Assembly: GCF_943192915.1 (NCBI RefSeq)
Contig: NZ_CALPCD010000009.1
Coordinates: 17,828 to 81,827 of the forward strand
Direction: 5' to 3'
Source: Anaerotardibacter muris
Lineage (GTDB): Bacteria > Actinomycetota > Coriobacteriia > Coriobacteriales > Eggerthellaceae
Length of the DNA: 64,000 nt
Positions within the stretch are counted from its first letter, which is position 1. Each line of letters opens with the position of its first letter. The notes below the pieces were generated by a model. That model ran no database searches and was not told the origin of the DNA. It saw nothing but the letters and a program-made list of their open reading frames with translations. This document shows, in pieces, positions 35,128-44,672 of this stretch. A program made the position numbers and the translations under genes.

Positions 35128-36162
35128 TTATTTGCACGTACGCAGATAGTCCTTCATCTCGGGCGTGATGCGGCGGCTTTCGATAGCTTTTTGGATAGCC
35201 TTGCGTCGTGTCCATTCATCAAGGGGTGCAGCTTCGCCTTTGGTTTCAAGATAAGGAAGCGTTGCTGCTTCTTGATGGGCGAGTGCCTCAGCAAAATACC
35301 AGGCGCGCATCATGTTCAGGTAATAGGTGTCGTTTTCCGTTGGTGGTTTCGATGTGCTCTCTGAAAAAGCAGTTGCGGCAACGTCGGCCAAGAAGCGCGG
35401 CTCGAAAAGGTCATCGAGGAAGTGTTGCATTAACACGCCAATGCCGAAGCGCTTCGTATAACAATGATCTGATACAATCCATTTGTAAGCCTTGCTCAGC
35501 GCTGCTTCAGGCTGCTGCATGAGTGGTTTTGTGGGTAGTTGGTCGCAGGTGGCCCAGTTGTCCACATAGGGCAGGAATTTGTCGTAGAGCTTGAGCGCTT
35601 TCTTGTGGTCCTTTTCAAGTCCCAGCGCAAAGGCGTGGACCTGGTTCTCTTCGAACGAGTGGTGAGGAAGCGCCCGAAGGAAGGTCTTCGCATCATCACG
35701 CTTGACCAGCTGTTTTGCGATCTTGCGCAAGATAGGAGTTCGCACGCCAGCAATAGAGCGGCTATCGATCGAGGGTATCAGGCGCGCTTGGAATTCTTGG
35801 TATTGAGGATCGATGTTCTCGGCTGCGCTGCGGCATACGAACTCGATCGCGGAATCTATACCAAAGCTAGGAAGCTCCCGACAAAGTACGTCTTCGAAAG
35901 GCTCGTGTTCGGCTTGCTGGAGCAACGCATCTTTTTCTTTACGCGACAATTGCTTGAAACGCGCTTCAGCGCTCATGGCGCGTTCCTTCGAGAAGAATCG
36001 TGCTTGGGCGGCCAAGCTCACGGGCGCGTGGGACTTGGTGTACTTGGCACCAGTGCCTGCTTGGTGGGCGGCAACGCGTGCGGCAACATCGGTGGTGTAG
36101 CCGGTGTAAAGACTTCCATCTCCGCAGTTCAGCACATAGAGATAATGTTCGAACAGCGCCAC
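35128..36162 (-). CDS. Fusion of GIY-YIG nuclease domain and DNA alkylation repair (AlkD-like) domain
   Basis: The 344-residue protein starts with a GIY-YIG domain ([17 protein letters not shown] at 7-23, with the catalytic Arg in [12 protein letters not shown] and [11 protein letters not shown]), about 85 residues, like the stand-alone UPF0213 proteins. Residues about 100-344 are an all-helical AlkD-like glycosylase: [21 protein letters not shown], then [15 protein letters not shown] with the Asp expected to act in catalysis, and [11 protein letters not shown] near the end. A glycosylase that removes alkylated bases plus a nuclease that could nick DNA on one chain is attractive as a repair enzyme. 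Both domains are intact and in one frame. Confidence 0.85.
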   Translation of the reverse strand: MALFEHYLYVLNCGDGSLYTGYTTDVAARVAAHQAGTGAKYTKSHAPVSLAAQARFFSKERAMSAEARFKQLSRKEKDALLQQAEHEPFEDVLCRELPSFGIDSAIEFVCRSAAENIDPQYQEFQARLIPSIDSRSIAGVRTPILRKIAKQLVKRDDAKTFLRALPHHSFEENQVHAFALGLEKDHKKALKLYDKFLPYVDNWATCDQLPTKPLMQQPEAALSKAYKWIVSDHCYTKRFGIGVLMQHFLDDLFEPRFLADVAATAFSESTSKPPTENDTYYLNMMRAWYFAEALAHQEAATLPYLETKGEAAPLDEWTRRKAIQKAIESRRITPEMKDYLRTCK

Positions 36163-36185
36163 TGCTCACCTTTCTATCTCATCCT

Positions 36186-36326
36186 GGGGACAGGCCCCAA
36201 ACCGTCCGGGACACTTTGGGGACGGGTTCGTTTTTGTCCCGGACACTTTAGGGACAGGTCAGCGATCCCATTTGGTAATTCTGGCCTGTCCCCTTTCTGT
36301 CCCGGACAGTTTGGGACCTGTCCCCC
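36186..36326. repeat. Dispersed palindrome family, long compound copy
   Basis: Several GGGGACAGG, GTCCGGGACACTTTGGGGAC and GTCCCGGACA cores, in both orientations, fill the gap between two minus-strand genes. The right end touches the stop codon of the EamA gene. Confidence 0.8.
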
Positions 36327-36327
36327 G

Positions 36328-37206
36328 TCAATGGTTCTTTGCAAGGGAGGGGGCTTGCTTCACTATCATACCGACGAAAACGAGAGCAGCACCGAACAAG
36401 ACGAGCGCCGAAGGTTGATCGCCTACGATGATCCATGCAGAAAGAATACCCACGGGCAGTTCGCTCGAAGCCATGATCGATACCATGCCAGCAGTAAGAC
36501 GTGGACTGGCGTAATTGATCAGCGTGGTGGGAAGCAAGATGCCCATGAATGCCAGAAGGATAGTATAAGACCAGGTAGAGGCATCGAAAAGTGCGGTGGT
36601 ATAGGCGCTTGGGCTATAGATCGAGGTGATGATGGCGCCACCAACAGCCAGCATCATCGTTCGCACCACGGTTGGTTGGGTGGTTGCTACTCGTCCCGAG
36701 CAATAGAGGAACAGCGCGTAGAAGATGGCCGAAAAGCAGCCAAAACCAACACCTACGGGGTCGAGATTTTCCGCACCGCCATCAAGGATGCCCGTGGCGA
36801 ATACGGTTCCGACAAGCACGATGATGATAGCCACCACGGTCGATCGAGCGGGCAGCTTTCGTTGATGGAGGCATTCGATCAACACGCTCACCCAGATGTA
36901 CTGGAAGAGCAGCGTGAGCGCAGCTGGTGCTGGAAGCAGTGCGACGGCCGTGTAGTAGCAAATAGATGTTCCGCCCGTGAAGAAGCCGAGCAACGCAAGC
37001 GAAGCAAGTTGTTTAGGAAAGCGCAACCGAACGCGTTTCACCAGCACTACAACCAAGCAGATTAAGAAGGCGGTCAAATACTGAAGCGGTAAGAAGGTGT
37101 GCGGATAGATCCCCATCGCACCCGCGCTCTTCACGATAGGCACGATGAAGCCATAGCTCGAGCCAGCTATGAAAACCAAGATCGAGTATTTTAGCGTCTT
37201 GTTCAC
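36328..37206 (-). CDS. EamA/DMT family transporter
   Basis: The 292-residue protein has ten membrane helices in two halves of the EamA repeat (YSILVFIAGSSYGFIVPIVK, then later SASPRLTAGMVSIMASSELPVG-like segment NYASPRLTAGMVSIMASSEL). Exporters of amino acids or other metabolites have this build. GTG 37206 is chosen because AAAGGCGG lies upstream and the membrane helix begins immediately; ATG 37269 would add 21 hydrophilic residues without a ribosome site. Substrate unknown. Confidence 0.85.
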   Translation of the reverse strand: MNKTLKYSILVFIAGSSYGFIVPIVKSAGAMGIYPHTFLPLQYLTAFLICLVVVLVKRVRLRFPKQLASLALLGFFTGGTSICYYTAVALLPAPAALTLLFQYIWVSVLIECLHQRKLPARSTVVAIIIVLVGTVFATGILDGGAENLDPVGVGFGCFSAIFYALFLYCSGRVATTQPTVVRTMMLAVGGAIITSIYSPSAYTTALFDASTWSYTILLAFMGILLPTTLINYASPRLTAGMVSIMASSELPVGILSAWIIVGDQPSALVLFGAALVFVGMIVKQAPSLAKNH

Positions 37207-37497
37207 TGCACCGCCTTTGAGGTCCGTCCATTCAGGATAGCCACTTTTTGTTGTCGGGGTCTGCCCCATTGCGCCATCGGCATCTAGAATCGGGGATATG
37301 CGTGCAAGATCGAACGGGGGGCTGGGTTGCTCGAAACCGCTGTTCCCTATTGCCCATTCCTACCGAATGGATGCCATCAACCAGCGGCTTTTCAACTATA
37401 CTAAAGAGCACATCTAGGAGAATGAGCTGCTGCTTGTTGCCGGCCTTTGTTGCAGGTTGCAGGTAGGTTGCAAGCAGGATCGAACTGGGAGCATCGA

Positions 37498-40434
37498 GTG
37501 AAGATCACGCGTTCGCGCATCGTCGTCATTTCTGTGTGGGTAGCTGCTGTGGTGGCTATCGTTGCGATGCTCTGGGTCTACACTTCATCAGTCAGCGACA
37601 AGCTCTACGATGAAGCCAAAAGGAACTTCTCGGAAGTCTACGAGCAGGTCGATGGCAATTTCCTTACGTTCATGGATGACACTTGGAAGAACCTGGATGA
37701 CTGGGGCCCCTACATCCGCGATCTGGACGACGCAGCGGCACTTGATTATATTCATGACCGTCAGAACGTGTGGGGCTTTTCGGATTTCCTCTTCTTGAAT
37801 CAAAATGGCCAGGTCATCAATGCAAGCGGGGAGCCGATCTCTCTTGACCTAGGTGAAGAGCACATCGTGTTGTTCGCCGACCACGACAACATCATGACTG
37901 AAGAAGGCCTGCAGGGCACTTCTCCCGAAACCGTGTTCGCCAGCTGGACCGAACCAGGAACCTATCGCGGTTTCAGCTATCAGGCTGTGGCGGTCACTTA
38001 TAACAACGAAGATCTTTCCAACACCATTCGCACACAGGCATTCTCTGGAGAATCTTTGGGCCTGGTGGTCTACCCTGACGGCACCATCGCCTTCTCTACT
38101 CAGCAGGGTGGCAACGTATTCTCCAACTATCTTACTTATTTGGGCGCTGGTTCAGACCTTTCTGACCAGCAGCTTTCCGACTTGCAAAGTGCATGGGAAG
38201 CGGGCGATAAGGGCGTGGTCGTTTGCACGCTGAACGATACGGAATACTACGTTTCTTACCAGCCGCTGGGCTATAGCGACTACCTGCTCTTAGGCGTGGT
38301 TCCTACCAGCGCGGTGAGCGGATCGCTCTTGAACGTGCAGAAGATGACCATCGATGTGGTGGTGAAGATCTTCTTGGTGCTGGGTATAGCAGCAGCGGTG
38401 CAGATCTATCTGTGGCAGCGTCGCCGAACGCGCCAGAACAAAGCCGAGATCGAATATCGCGACGTGCTCTTCGAGTTGCTCTCTGCGAATTTGGACGACA
38501 TCTTCATCGTCATCGATGCATCTGAACTGAAGGTGAGCTATATCACGCCGAACGTGAAACGCTTGCTAGGGGTAACACCTGATGCGGTGAAGGAAGATCT
38601 TGAGGCTTTGCGCAAGGGCTTGGCTGATCAGGAAGCGGCAGTGAACCTTGACCTGTTGCGATCCATCGCCTTGGGCGATCGCCATGAATTGCTGCAAGAA
38701 TGGATCAATCAAGAGGATGGCACTCATCGGTGGTTCCGTGAAGCCATCTATCACATGGATATTCAGGGCGAAGAGAAGTACATCTTCATCTTGTCCGATC
38801 GCACCGAAGATCGCATCATGGCCCAGAATCTTGAGGAAGCGCTGGCTACGGCGAAGAGCGCGAATCAGGCGAAGAGCCAGTTCCTATCGAACATGAGCCA
38901 CGACATCCGCACGCCGATGAATGCCATCATGGGCTTCACGTCGTTGCTGGAGGAACATGCCGACGATTCTGATCGTGTGCGCGAATACATCCGCAAGATC
39001 TCAACATCAAGCCGCCATCTGCTCAGTCTTATCAATGATGTGCTGGACATGTCGAAGATCGAAAGCGGCAAGACCGAACTGAATATCGAGGAATTCAGCT
39101 TCCCCGATATGCTCGAAGAGATCAGCGCCATCATGGCACCTCAAGCCGATGCTAAGGACCAGACGTTCGAGATCCGCGTAGAAGGCCATCCAGCGGAATT
39201 CCTGATGGGCGACAAGCTCCGCATCAACCAGATCCTTATCAACCTGCTTTCGAATGCCGTGAAATATACGCAGGTCGGAGGCACGATCGAATTCATCATC
39301 GAGGTGCTGCCCAGTAAGAATCCTACGCACAACAACATTCGCTTCATCGTTAAAGATAACGGTATGGGCATGAGCGAGGAGTACCTGAAGGTCATCTTCG
39401 ATCCCTTCACGCGCGAGACGAATTCGGTCACGAATGCCATCCAGGGCACGGGCCTTGGCATGGCCATTACAAAGAACCTCATCGATCTGATGGGTGGCAT
39501 CATCAAAGTGGAGAGCGAACTAGGCAAAGGCTCTACGTTCTCGGTCGATTTCTCGCTGCCCATCTCAGAATTCGCGGACCGCAATCATTATTGGCAGAGC
39601 CATCCAGACATGCGGGTATTCATTATCGATGACGAAGCGTACGTGTGCGAAGACACTAAGCGCATCCTAGGTGCGGAAGGCGTAAGGGTGGATTGGTCCA
39701 CCAGCAGCACCGAGGGAATCGAGCAGATCCGTGCCGCGCATGAAGCGGGCGAAGATTACGATGTGGTGTTGGTCGACTGGAAGATGCCTTCACCTAATGG
39801 CGTGGAGACCACGCGCTTGCTGCGCGAATTCGCGAATCCCGACCTGCTCATCTTGGTGATGACCGCCTTCGATTGGAGCGACATCGAAAAGGACGCGCTC
39901 GATGCGGGCGTGAATGGATTCTTGCCCAAGCCCTTCTTCGCTACTTCGTTGAGTCAGAAGCTCACCATGCTCTCAGCTGATGCTGCCGAAGAAGGGGAAG
40001 CTGAAGCCAACGCGGATGCGCTTTCTGGTTTGAATATCTTGGCAGCCGAAGACAACGATCTGTCGGCGGAGATGCTGATCGAACGTTTGGATATGGAGGG
40101 AGCCACGGTCACACGTGCGCGCAATGGCCAAGAAGCCGTGGAGCTATTCGAAGCCTCTATTCCTGGCGAATACGATCTTATCTTGATGGATGTGCAGATG
40201 CCCATCATGGGCGGTTATGAAGCCACACGTACCATTCGTGCAGGTGCGCATCCTGAAGCTCAGACCATCCCGATCTTCGCTATGACCGCGAATGTGTTCG
40301 CTGAAGACGTGCGTGATGCGCTCGAGGCGGGGATGAACGTTCACCTTCCGAAACCCATCGATCTAGATGAATTGCGTCGCGTTACCGAGCGCGAGTTGAA
40401 TCGAAAGGAAGACCCAGATGAAGAAACTGATTAG
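37498..40434 (+). CDS. Hybrid sensor histidine kinase with two receiver domains
   Basis: The 978-residue protein has membrane helix 1 (8-28), an extracellular sensor region of about 255 residues (Cache-like), membrane helix 2 (285-306), a PAS domain (about 325-440), HisKA with His468 (SHDIRTPMNAIMGF), HATPase (NQILINLLSNAVKY, KDNGMGM, GTGLGMAI), and receivers with Asp760 (VLVDWKMP) and Asp898 (ILMDVQMP). No HPt domain or output domain is on the chain, so a separate phosphotransfer or response protein is needed. GTG 37498 follows CTGGGAGCATCGA. The gene overlaps the solute-binding-protein gene by 17 bases. Confidence 0.92.
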   Translation: MKITRSRIVVISVWVAAVVAIVAMLWVYTSSVSDKLYDEAKRNFSEVYEQVDGNFLTFMDDTWKNLDDWGPYIRDLDDAAALDYIHDRQNVWGFSDFLFLNQNGQVINASGEPISLDLGEEHIVLFADHDNIMTEEGLQGTSPETVFASWTEPGTYRGFSYQAVAVTYNNEDLSNTIRTQAFSGESLGLVVYPDGTIAFSTQQGGNVFSNYLTYLGAGSDLSDQQLSDLQSAWEAGDKGVVVCTLNDTEYYVSYQPLGYSDYLLLGVVPTSAVSGSLLNVQKMTIDVVVKIFLVLGIAAAVQIYLWQRRRTRQNKAEIEYRDVLFELLSANLDDIFIVIDASELKVSYITPNVKRLLGVTPDAVKEDLEALRKGLADQEAAVNLDLLRSIALGDRHELLQEWINQEDGTHRWFREAIYHMDIQGEEKYIFILSDRTEDRIMAQNLEEALATAKSANQAKSQFLSNMSHDIRTPMNAIMGFTSLLEEHADDSDRVREYIRKISTSSRHLLSLINDVLDMSKIESGKTELNIEEFSFPDMLEEISAIMAPQADAKDQTFEIRVEGHPAEFLMGDKLRINQILINLLSNAVKYTQVGGTIEFIIEVLPSKNPTHNNIRFIVKDNGMGMSEEYLKVIFDPFTRETNSVTNAIQGTGLGMAITKNLIDLMGGIIKVESELGKGSTFSVDFSLPISEFADRNHYWQSHPDMRVFIIDDEAYVCEDTKRILGAEGVRVDWSTSSTEGIEQIRAAHEAGEDYDVVLVDWKMPSPNGVETTRLLREFANPDLLILVMTAFDWSDIEKDALDAGVNGFLPKPFFATSLSQKLTMLSADAAEEGEAEANADALSGLNILAAEDNDLSAEMLIERLDMEGATVTRARNGQEAVELFEASIPGEYDLILMDVQMPIMGGYEATRTIRAGAHPEAQTIPIFAMTANVFAEDVRDALEAGMNVHLPKPIDLDELRRVTERELNRKEDPDEETD

Positions 40435-41668
40435 CCTGGTGATGGCTGCAGCCATGCTCACCTTCGCTTTCGTGTTGGCAGGCTGCCAGAGCGGCTCTTC
40501 GGAACAAAGCGATGATCTGAGCGTTTGGGTGAAAGAGACCGACTATCGTGACTACATCGAAGATGTGTTCGAGCTCTATGAATCTGAAACAGGCAACAAG
40601 CTGAACGTGAAGACCATCCCCGACGATTCCTTCACGGCCGAGGTCACCAAGGCATTCAAAGAAGGCAATGGCCCTGATGTGCTGCTGCATTATAACGATT
40701 CTAATCTTGCAGCGATCGGTGCAGACAAGTTCCTAACGCTCAATGACCAGGCTTGGGCTGACTCCATTACAGCGGGCGCACGCGCTTATTGCGACGATGG
40801 CAACGGCAATCTAGTTGGTCTGCCGTTTTGGGAAAGTTCGGTCTCGGGCTGCTATTACAACAAGACCATCCTTTCGAGCTTGGGTTTGAAGCCAGCATCC
40901 ACGCAGGCGGAATTCGACATGTTGTGCCAGGCGCTGAAGAACATTGGTTATAATCCGCTATTCTGGGGTGAGGATTGCGGTTGGATGTACCAGTTCGGTC
41001 TCGACCCGATCTTCGCCGATGACCCCAGTTTGTTGCAGCGCTTGAATGACGGCCAGATCGATTATGCGGACATTCCGCAGGTCCATGATATGGTCCAGTG
41101 GATCGACAGCGCTTATAAGAACGGCTGGCTGGGTGACGTGAAGAATAAAGGGTATGACAACGTGAGCGCGCCTTTGGCGTCAGGCGATGCCGTGATGGTG
41201 GATATTTGGGATACCTGGTTCGAAACCGATTTCCAGGCGGGCACCTATGGTCCAGACGACTTCGCGGTGATGCCAGTGTTCATGGGAACGAGCCCTGAAG
41301 GCAGCTATGAAGGTGGCAACTTGAACATGATGTTGGTGAACAAGGATGCCAAGCACTTGGATGAAGCCATCGAGTTCCTGGAATTCTGTGCTCAGCCTGA
41401 GGTATATAACGAAGTATTCGAAGGCGTGCCTTCGGTGAAGGTATTCAACGACCAAGATACGATCGTTACGTCTGACATGGTGGTAGCTGCATCGAGCTCC
41501 ATCGCGAAGCTCGAACGTGCATCAACGGCGAACCCGAAGATCAGCGGATACAGCCAAGAAGACATGATCACGGCATTCACGGCTCTCTTCAACGGTGAAG
41601 TTGATGTTGATGGATGTATCGCTATGATGGATGAGTTGCGTCATTCGGCTATGGACCAGGCACAATAG
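40418..41668 (+). CDS. Extracellular solute-binding lipoprotein (ABC family 1)
   Basis: The 416-residue protein has a lipoprotein signal with lipobox LAGC (Cys22) and the family 1 binding-protein fold (KLNVKTIPDDSFTAEVTKAF, GPDVLLHYNDSN, GLPFWESSVSGCYYNKTILSS, then AQPEVYNEVFEGVPSVK). It would bind a carbohydrate-like ligand at the cell surface. No ABC permease or ATPase gene is adjacent; instead its start lies inside the end of the hybrid kinase gene, and a DUF389 gene follows 12 nt after. It may be the ligand-binding partner of the kinase. Confidence 0.9.
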   Translation: MKKLISLVMAAAMLTFAFVLAGCQSGSSEQSDDLSVWVKETDYRDYIEDVFELYESETGNKLNVKTIPDDSFTAEVTKAFKEGNGPDVLLHYNDSNLAAIGADKFLTLNDQAWADSITAGARAYCDDGNGNLVGLPFWESSVSGCYYNKTILSSLGLKPASTQAEFDMLCQALKNIGYNPLFWGEDCGWMYQFGLDPIFADDPSLLQRLNDGQIDYADIPQVHDMVQWIDSAYKNGWLGDVKNKGYDNVSAPLASGDAVMVDIWDTWFETDFQAGTYGPDDFAVMPVFMGTSPEGSYEGGNLNMMLVNKDAKHLDEAIEFLEFCAQPEVYNEVFEGVPSVKVFNDQDTIVTSDMVVAASSSIAKLERASTANPKISGYSQEDMITAFTALFNGEVDVDGCIAMMDELRHSAMDQAQ

Positions 41669-41680
41669 CTTTGAGGACCT

Positions 41681-42682
41681 ATGGACAAGACGAAGAATCT
41701 CTTACAGAAAGTCCTCGCGGGTGGTCCGATAACGGATCAGCATCTGGCTGAAGCAGAGGCCTCCACCTATGTGACTCTTGAAGGCAGTGGTAAGACGTAC
41801 AGCGCCTACTTTTGGAACATCGTGATCTCATCGATCATCGCAACGGCGGGTATCGCGATGAATTCGGGCGCAGTGTTGGTTGGCGCGATGCTCATCTCGC
41901 CCGTGATGACGCCCATCGTTGGTTCAGCGTTGGCGGCCATAACGGGTAACCGGCGTGCAACCATCCGCACGTTGCTGATGACGGCGGCTGGCGTGCTACT
42001 GGGTCTTTTGATCGCCATCCCCGTGGCCGCATTCTTCCCCGTGCCGATCGACCTTACAACGAACGTACAAGTTACCACGCGAACAGCTCCTGGTTTGCTC
42101 GATCTGCTCGTGGCGGTGGCATCGGGCTTCATCGCGGCGCTAGCCTTCGTACGTGACGACATCCCCGAGGCTATCCCGGGCGTTGCAATTGCGGTGTCGC
42201 TCATGCCGCCTTTGTGCGTTACAGGTGTGGCGATCGCAGACGGTGATCTTATGGGTGCTGCGGGAGCGTTCCTGCTGTTCCTTACGAACTATTTTGGCAT
42301 CCAAGTGATGTGCCTGGTGGTGTTCTGGGCGGTGGGGCTCTCTAAGAAGAGCCGCACCAAGAAGAGCGCGCGCGAACGCATGGGCTGGTATGTCTCGGTG
42401 TTGGTCGGCGTGATCGTCATCGCTATTCCTTTGGCAATGACCAGCGTCGATATGGCGAAGGCTAACGATCATGAGCGCAAGACGCACGAGATCGCTCAAG
42501 AATGGTTGGCGGGCAGCGACTATGCGTTGAAAGATGTGAAGCTGAAGAACAATGAGCTTACCGTCACCATCGCAGGAGACGGGAAAGAACCTGACTTAGC
42601 AGCTTTCAAAGAAGATCTTGCCAAGCAAAATGTTGAATTCAACGATATCGGCGTGATCATCCTTGAAGAGAAGCATTTGTAG
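41681..42682 (+). CDS. DUF389 membrane protein (TIGR00341 type)
   Basis: The 333-residue protein has about eight membrane helices with the DUF389 segments SSIIATAGIAMNSGAVLVGAMLISPVMTPIVG and DIPEAIPGVAIAVSLMPPLCVTGVAIA. A hydrophilic C-terminal domain of 80 residues follows the last helix. It starts 12 nt after the solute-binding gene. Function of the family is unknown. Confidence 0.88.
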   Translation: MDKTKNLLQKVLAGGPITDQHLAEAEASTYVTLEGSGKTYSAYFWNIVISSIIATAGIAMNSGAVLVGAMLISPVMTPIVGSALAAITGNRRATIRTLLMTAAGVLLGLLIAIPVAAFFPVPIDLTTNVQVTTRTAPGLLDLLVAVASGFIAALAFVRDDIPEAIPGVAIAVSLMPPLCVTGVAIADGDLMGAAGAFLLFLTNYFGIQVMCLVVFWAVGLSKKSRTKKSARERMGWYVSVLVGVIVIAIPLAMTSVDMAKANDHERKTHEIAQEWLAGSDYALKDVKLKNNELTVTIAGDGKEPDLAAFKEDLAKQNVEFNDIGVIILEEKHL

Positions 42683-42710
42683 CCGTTCCACATTTTGAGG
42701 AGACTTGCGG

Positions 42711-43514
42711 CTAGGCATCTTGAAGGAACTCGTCGATACGATGAACGGTGTAGGGGAAGTTCTCGAAGAAGGTAATGTGACCTGCGCCATTCACTTCGTA
42801 GAAGCGCCCGCGGGCAACCGTGTCGGCCACGATCTTTCCCTTGGCAGGAGGGTTCACGCCATCGTGTTGCCCTGAAAGGCAGAGAACGGGGATCGAAACC
42901 TTGCTGGCGTTGCTTAGATTGTCGAATCCTTCAAGTGACCTATAGATCGCAGCATGCTGTTCGTGCGTGAGGTGCACGGGTGATGCGATGCTTGCCGTGA
43001 ATGCTTCGATCTGCTCGGCGGTGTTGGTGGGCGAAAATACGCGCTGGCGAACGCTTGCAGCTCCTGATCCAGGTTTGCCTTGAGCGGTGATAGCTTGGAT
43101 CGATGAAGATCCGCCACCCTTCGTGCCAATAAGGACGATCCGATCGCACAGATCAGGGTATTCTTCTGCAGTAGCCAGCGTTATGTAAGAGCCCATGGAA
43201 AAGCCTACTATCACTGGCTTTTCGATACCAAGCGCGTTAATGAGCGCGTGCAGATCTTCAACGTCATCAGCAAGCGTCCAAGCTTCAGGCTTGTCGGAAC
43301 GCCCGTGGCCGCGCACGTCATAGCTCACCACGTGGTGCAGGTCTTTGTAGTAGTTGAAGAGTGGGTCCATATTCTCTTTAGAGAAGCCCAGACCATGCAC
43401 GAAGATCATTGTGTGGCTCTTCCCGATATTGGTGCCTGCCTGCTTCACGCACAGGTGCACCCCATTCACTTCGATAAGCTCTTCAGCTGCTTTAGCCTTT
43501 TCTGCGTCTGTCAT
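42711..43514 (-). CDS. Alpha/beta hydrolase
   Basis: The 267-residue enzyme has FVHGLGFSKENMDPL, GFSMGSY with Ser106, an Asp in LSGQHDGVN, and His in VNGAGHITFFEN near the end. YDVRGHGRSDKP is typical of esterases, lactonases and haloperoxidase-like hydrolases. Substrate cannot be told. It converges on the DUF389 gene and is 133 nt downstream of the YagU-like gene, with a strong hairpin between. Confidence 0.85.
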   Translation of the reverse strand: MTDAEKAKAAEELIEVNGVHLCVKQAGTNIGKSHTMIFVHGLGFSKENMDPLFNYYKDLHHVVSYDVRGHGRSDKPEAWTLADDVEDLHALINALGIEKPVIVGFSMGSYITLATAEEYPDLCDRIVLIGTKGGGSSSIQAITAQGKPGSGAASVRQRVFSPTNTAEQIEAFTASIASPVHLTHEQHAAIYRSLEGFDNLSNASKVSIPVLCLSGQHDGVNPPAKGKIVADTVARGRFYEVNGAGHITFFENFPYTVHRIDEFLQDA

Positions 43515-43572
43515 GGTTGGTCTTCCTTCTTATCCTCTCTCAAGAGTTTGAGATGCTCTTGGTGTTCACATA

Positions 43573-43605
43573 CAACGAAGGCGAGTGCGAGACCCGCCTT
43601 CGTTG
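43573..43605. terminator. 11-bp perfect hairpin, probable terminator of the YagU-like gene
   Basis: CAACGAAGGCG pairs with CGCCTTCGTTG across an 11-nt loop, 43 nt after the YagU-like stop on the minus strand. No U-run follows, so it may act as a processing or stability hairpin instead. Confidence 0.5.
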
Positions 43606-43647
43606 AGAGATAGCAAACTTCTCTAAGTTGATGTTACGAACGATCCC

Positions 43648-44205
43648 TTAGTCGTCGTTGTTCATCTTGGGGTTGGTCAGGGTCTTCACCTTCTGCTTAG
43701 CGATCAGATACCAAGCCGAAGCTGCGATCGACCAGGCCCACACAATGTGCCCGAAGAATTCCGAGAAGTGCTCATCGAAGGGCTGATCCCAAGGAGCGGG
43801 AACTGTGCCGAGCAGAGGCATGATGATGATATGGAATGCGATCCAGATCACGATGCCATAGATGGCGCCCTCGAAGATAGCGATCTTTGGCTTGTACTGC
43901 GTCAGCAGGATGAATAAGAACGAGAAGAAGATCGCGAACGCGAAGTGGATGATGAGCGCAACAACGAAAACTTGCTGGTCAGTGGAAAAATACACGTACG
44001 AATGGGTGACATCGTAAGGAACACCTAATTGCTGCAAGAGCTCTTGGGGCGGGTTCGTTGCATCACGGGCGAGCGTGCGTGGTGGGAAGATCTTCTCCCA
44101 GCCGATCTTCACCATGCCCGAGATCATACCGGCGATGAAGCCGTACCAGACCGACTTCCAGAAGATCTTGGAGAACGGTGCTGCGGGTTTCTTTGTTGTT
44201 TCCAT
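43648..44205 (-). CDS. YagU family protein (DUF1440)
   Basis: The 185-residue protein has four membrane helices with the YagU pattern: WYGFIAGMISGMVKIGWEKIFPPRT, then a Tyr-rich external loop, LIIHFAFAIFFSFLF and IYGIVIWIAFHIIIMPLLG. ATG 44205 has GAAGGAGGCAAC in front, better than the TTG five codons earlier. YagU relates to acid resistance in E. coli; no such link is visible here. Confidence 0.85.
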   Translation of the reverse strand: METTKKPAAPFSKIFWKSVWYGFIAGMISGMVKIGWEKIFPPRTLARDATNPPQELLQQLGVPYDVTHSYVYFSTDQQVFVVALIIHFAFAIFFSFLFILLTQYKPKIAIFEGAIYGIVIWIAFHIIIMPLLGTVPAPWDQPFDEHFSEFFGHIVWAWSIAASAWYLIAKQKVKTLTNPKMNNDD

Positions 44206-44520
44206 TGTTGCCTCCTTCAACGGCTATGTTTTGAGTTCGAATCGTTTTGCCTTTAGGGGGCAACGTTTCGCATGGGTGAACGTTCTGTTCTGTTCCTAGC
44301 GTAGAGCATTTATGTAAATAACGAGGTGAAACGGGTATTTTGGTAAACGAGCAAGAACCGTTCCGTTGCCATTCTGAAAGATTTGTACAGGCATAGCATG
44401 CTCGAGGCTAGGGGCGAAACACTCAGGATTCCGCTCGCGGATTTGTGCGCGCGTGGGCGGCGCGGGCCCGTGGTAGACTTTTCTGCGGTCAAGGTCATCC
44501 CTTGGCCAACAATCGAATAG
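44206..44520. other. Intergenic region, no gene
   Basis: This stretch between the divergent YagU-like and MFS-CBS genes holds the promoters of both. CAAGGTCATCCCTTGG near 44489 is a small hairpin. No coding sequence or known RNA was recognised. Confidence 0.4.
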
Positions 44521-44552
44521 CTACTCTTTAAGTACTGCAAACGACACATGTG

Positions 44553-44626
44553 GCGCCGGGCGGCGCGTAAATCTGATCACGGCACAGGAAAAGCTCGCCG
44601 TGACCGCACGCCCCGTGCCTTTTCTT
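44553..44626 (+). promoter_or_regulatory. Structured leader with attenuator-like hairpins before the MFS-CBS gene
   Basis: Three hairpins can form in series: GCGCC/GGCGC (44553-44566), TCACGGC/GCCGTGA (44577-44603), and GCACG/CGTGC (44606-44618) followed by CTTTTCTT, which has the form of a terminator. An alternative pairing GGCAC (44581-44585) with GTGCC (44615-44619) excludes the second and third. Mutually exclusive pairings next to a T-run are typical of attenuators and riboswitches; no known class was recognised. Confidence 0.5.
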
Positions 44627-44672
44627 ATGCCTGCAACGCTTCCGCCTTCGCGTCCGAAAGAAGGAGGAGCCA

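Noticed and set aside
35539..37065. 508-codon open frame on the plus strand
   Set aside because: It spans parts of two minus-strand genes and the palindrome copy between them; composition is that of antisense reading.
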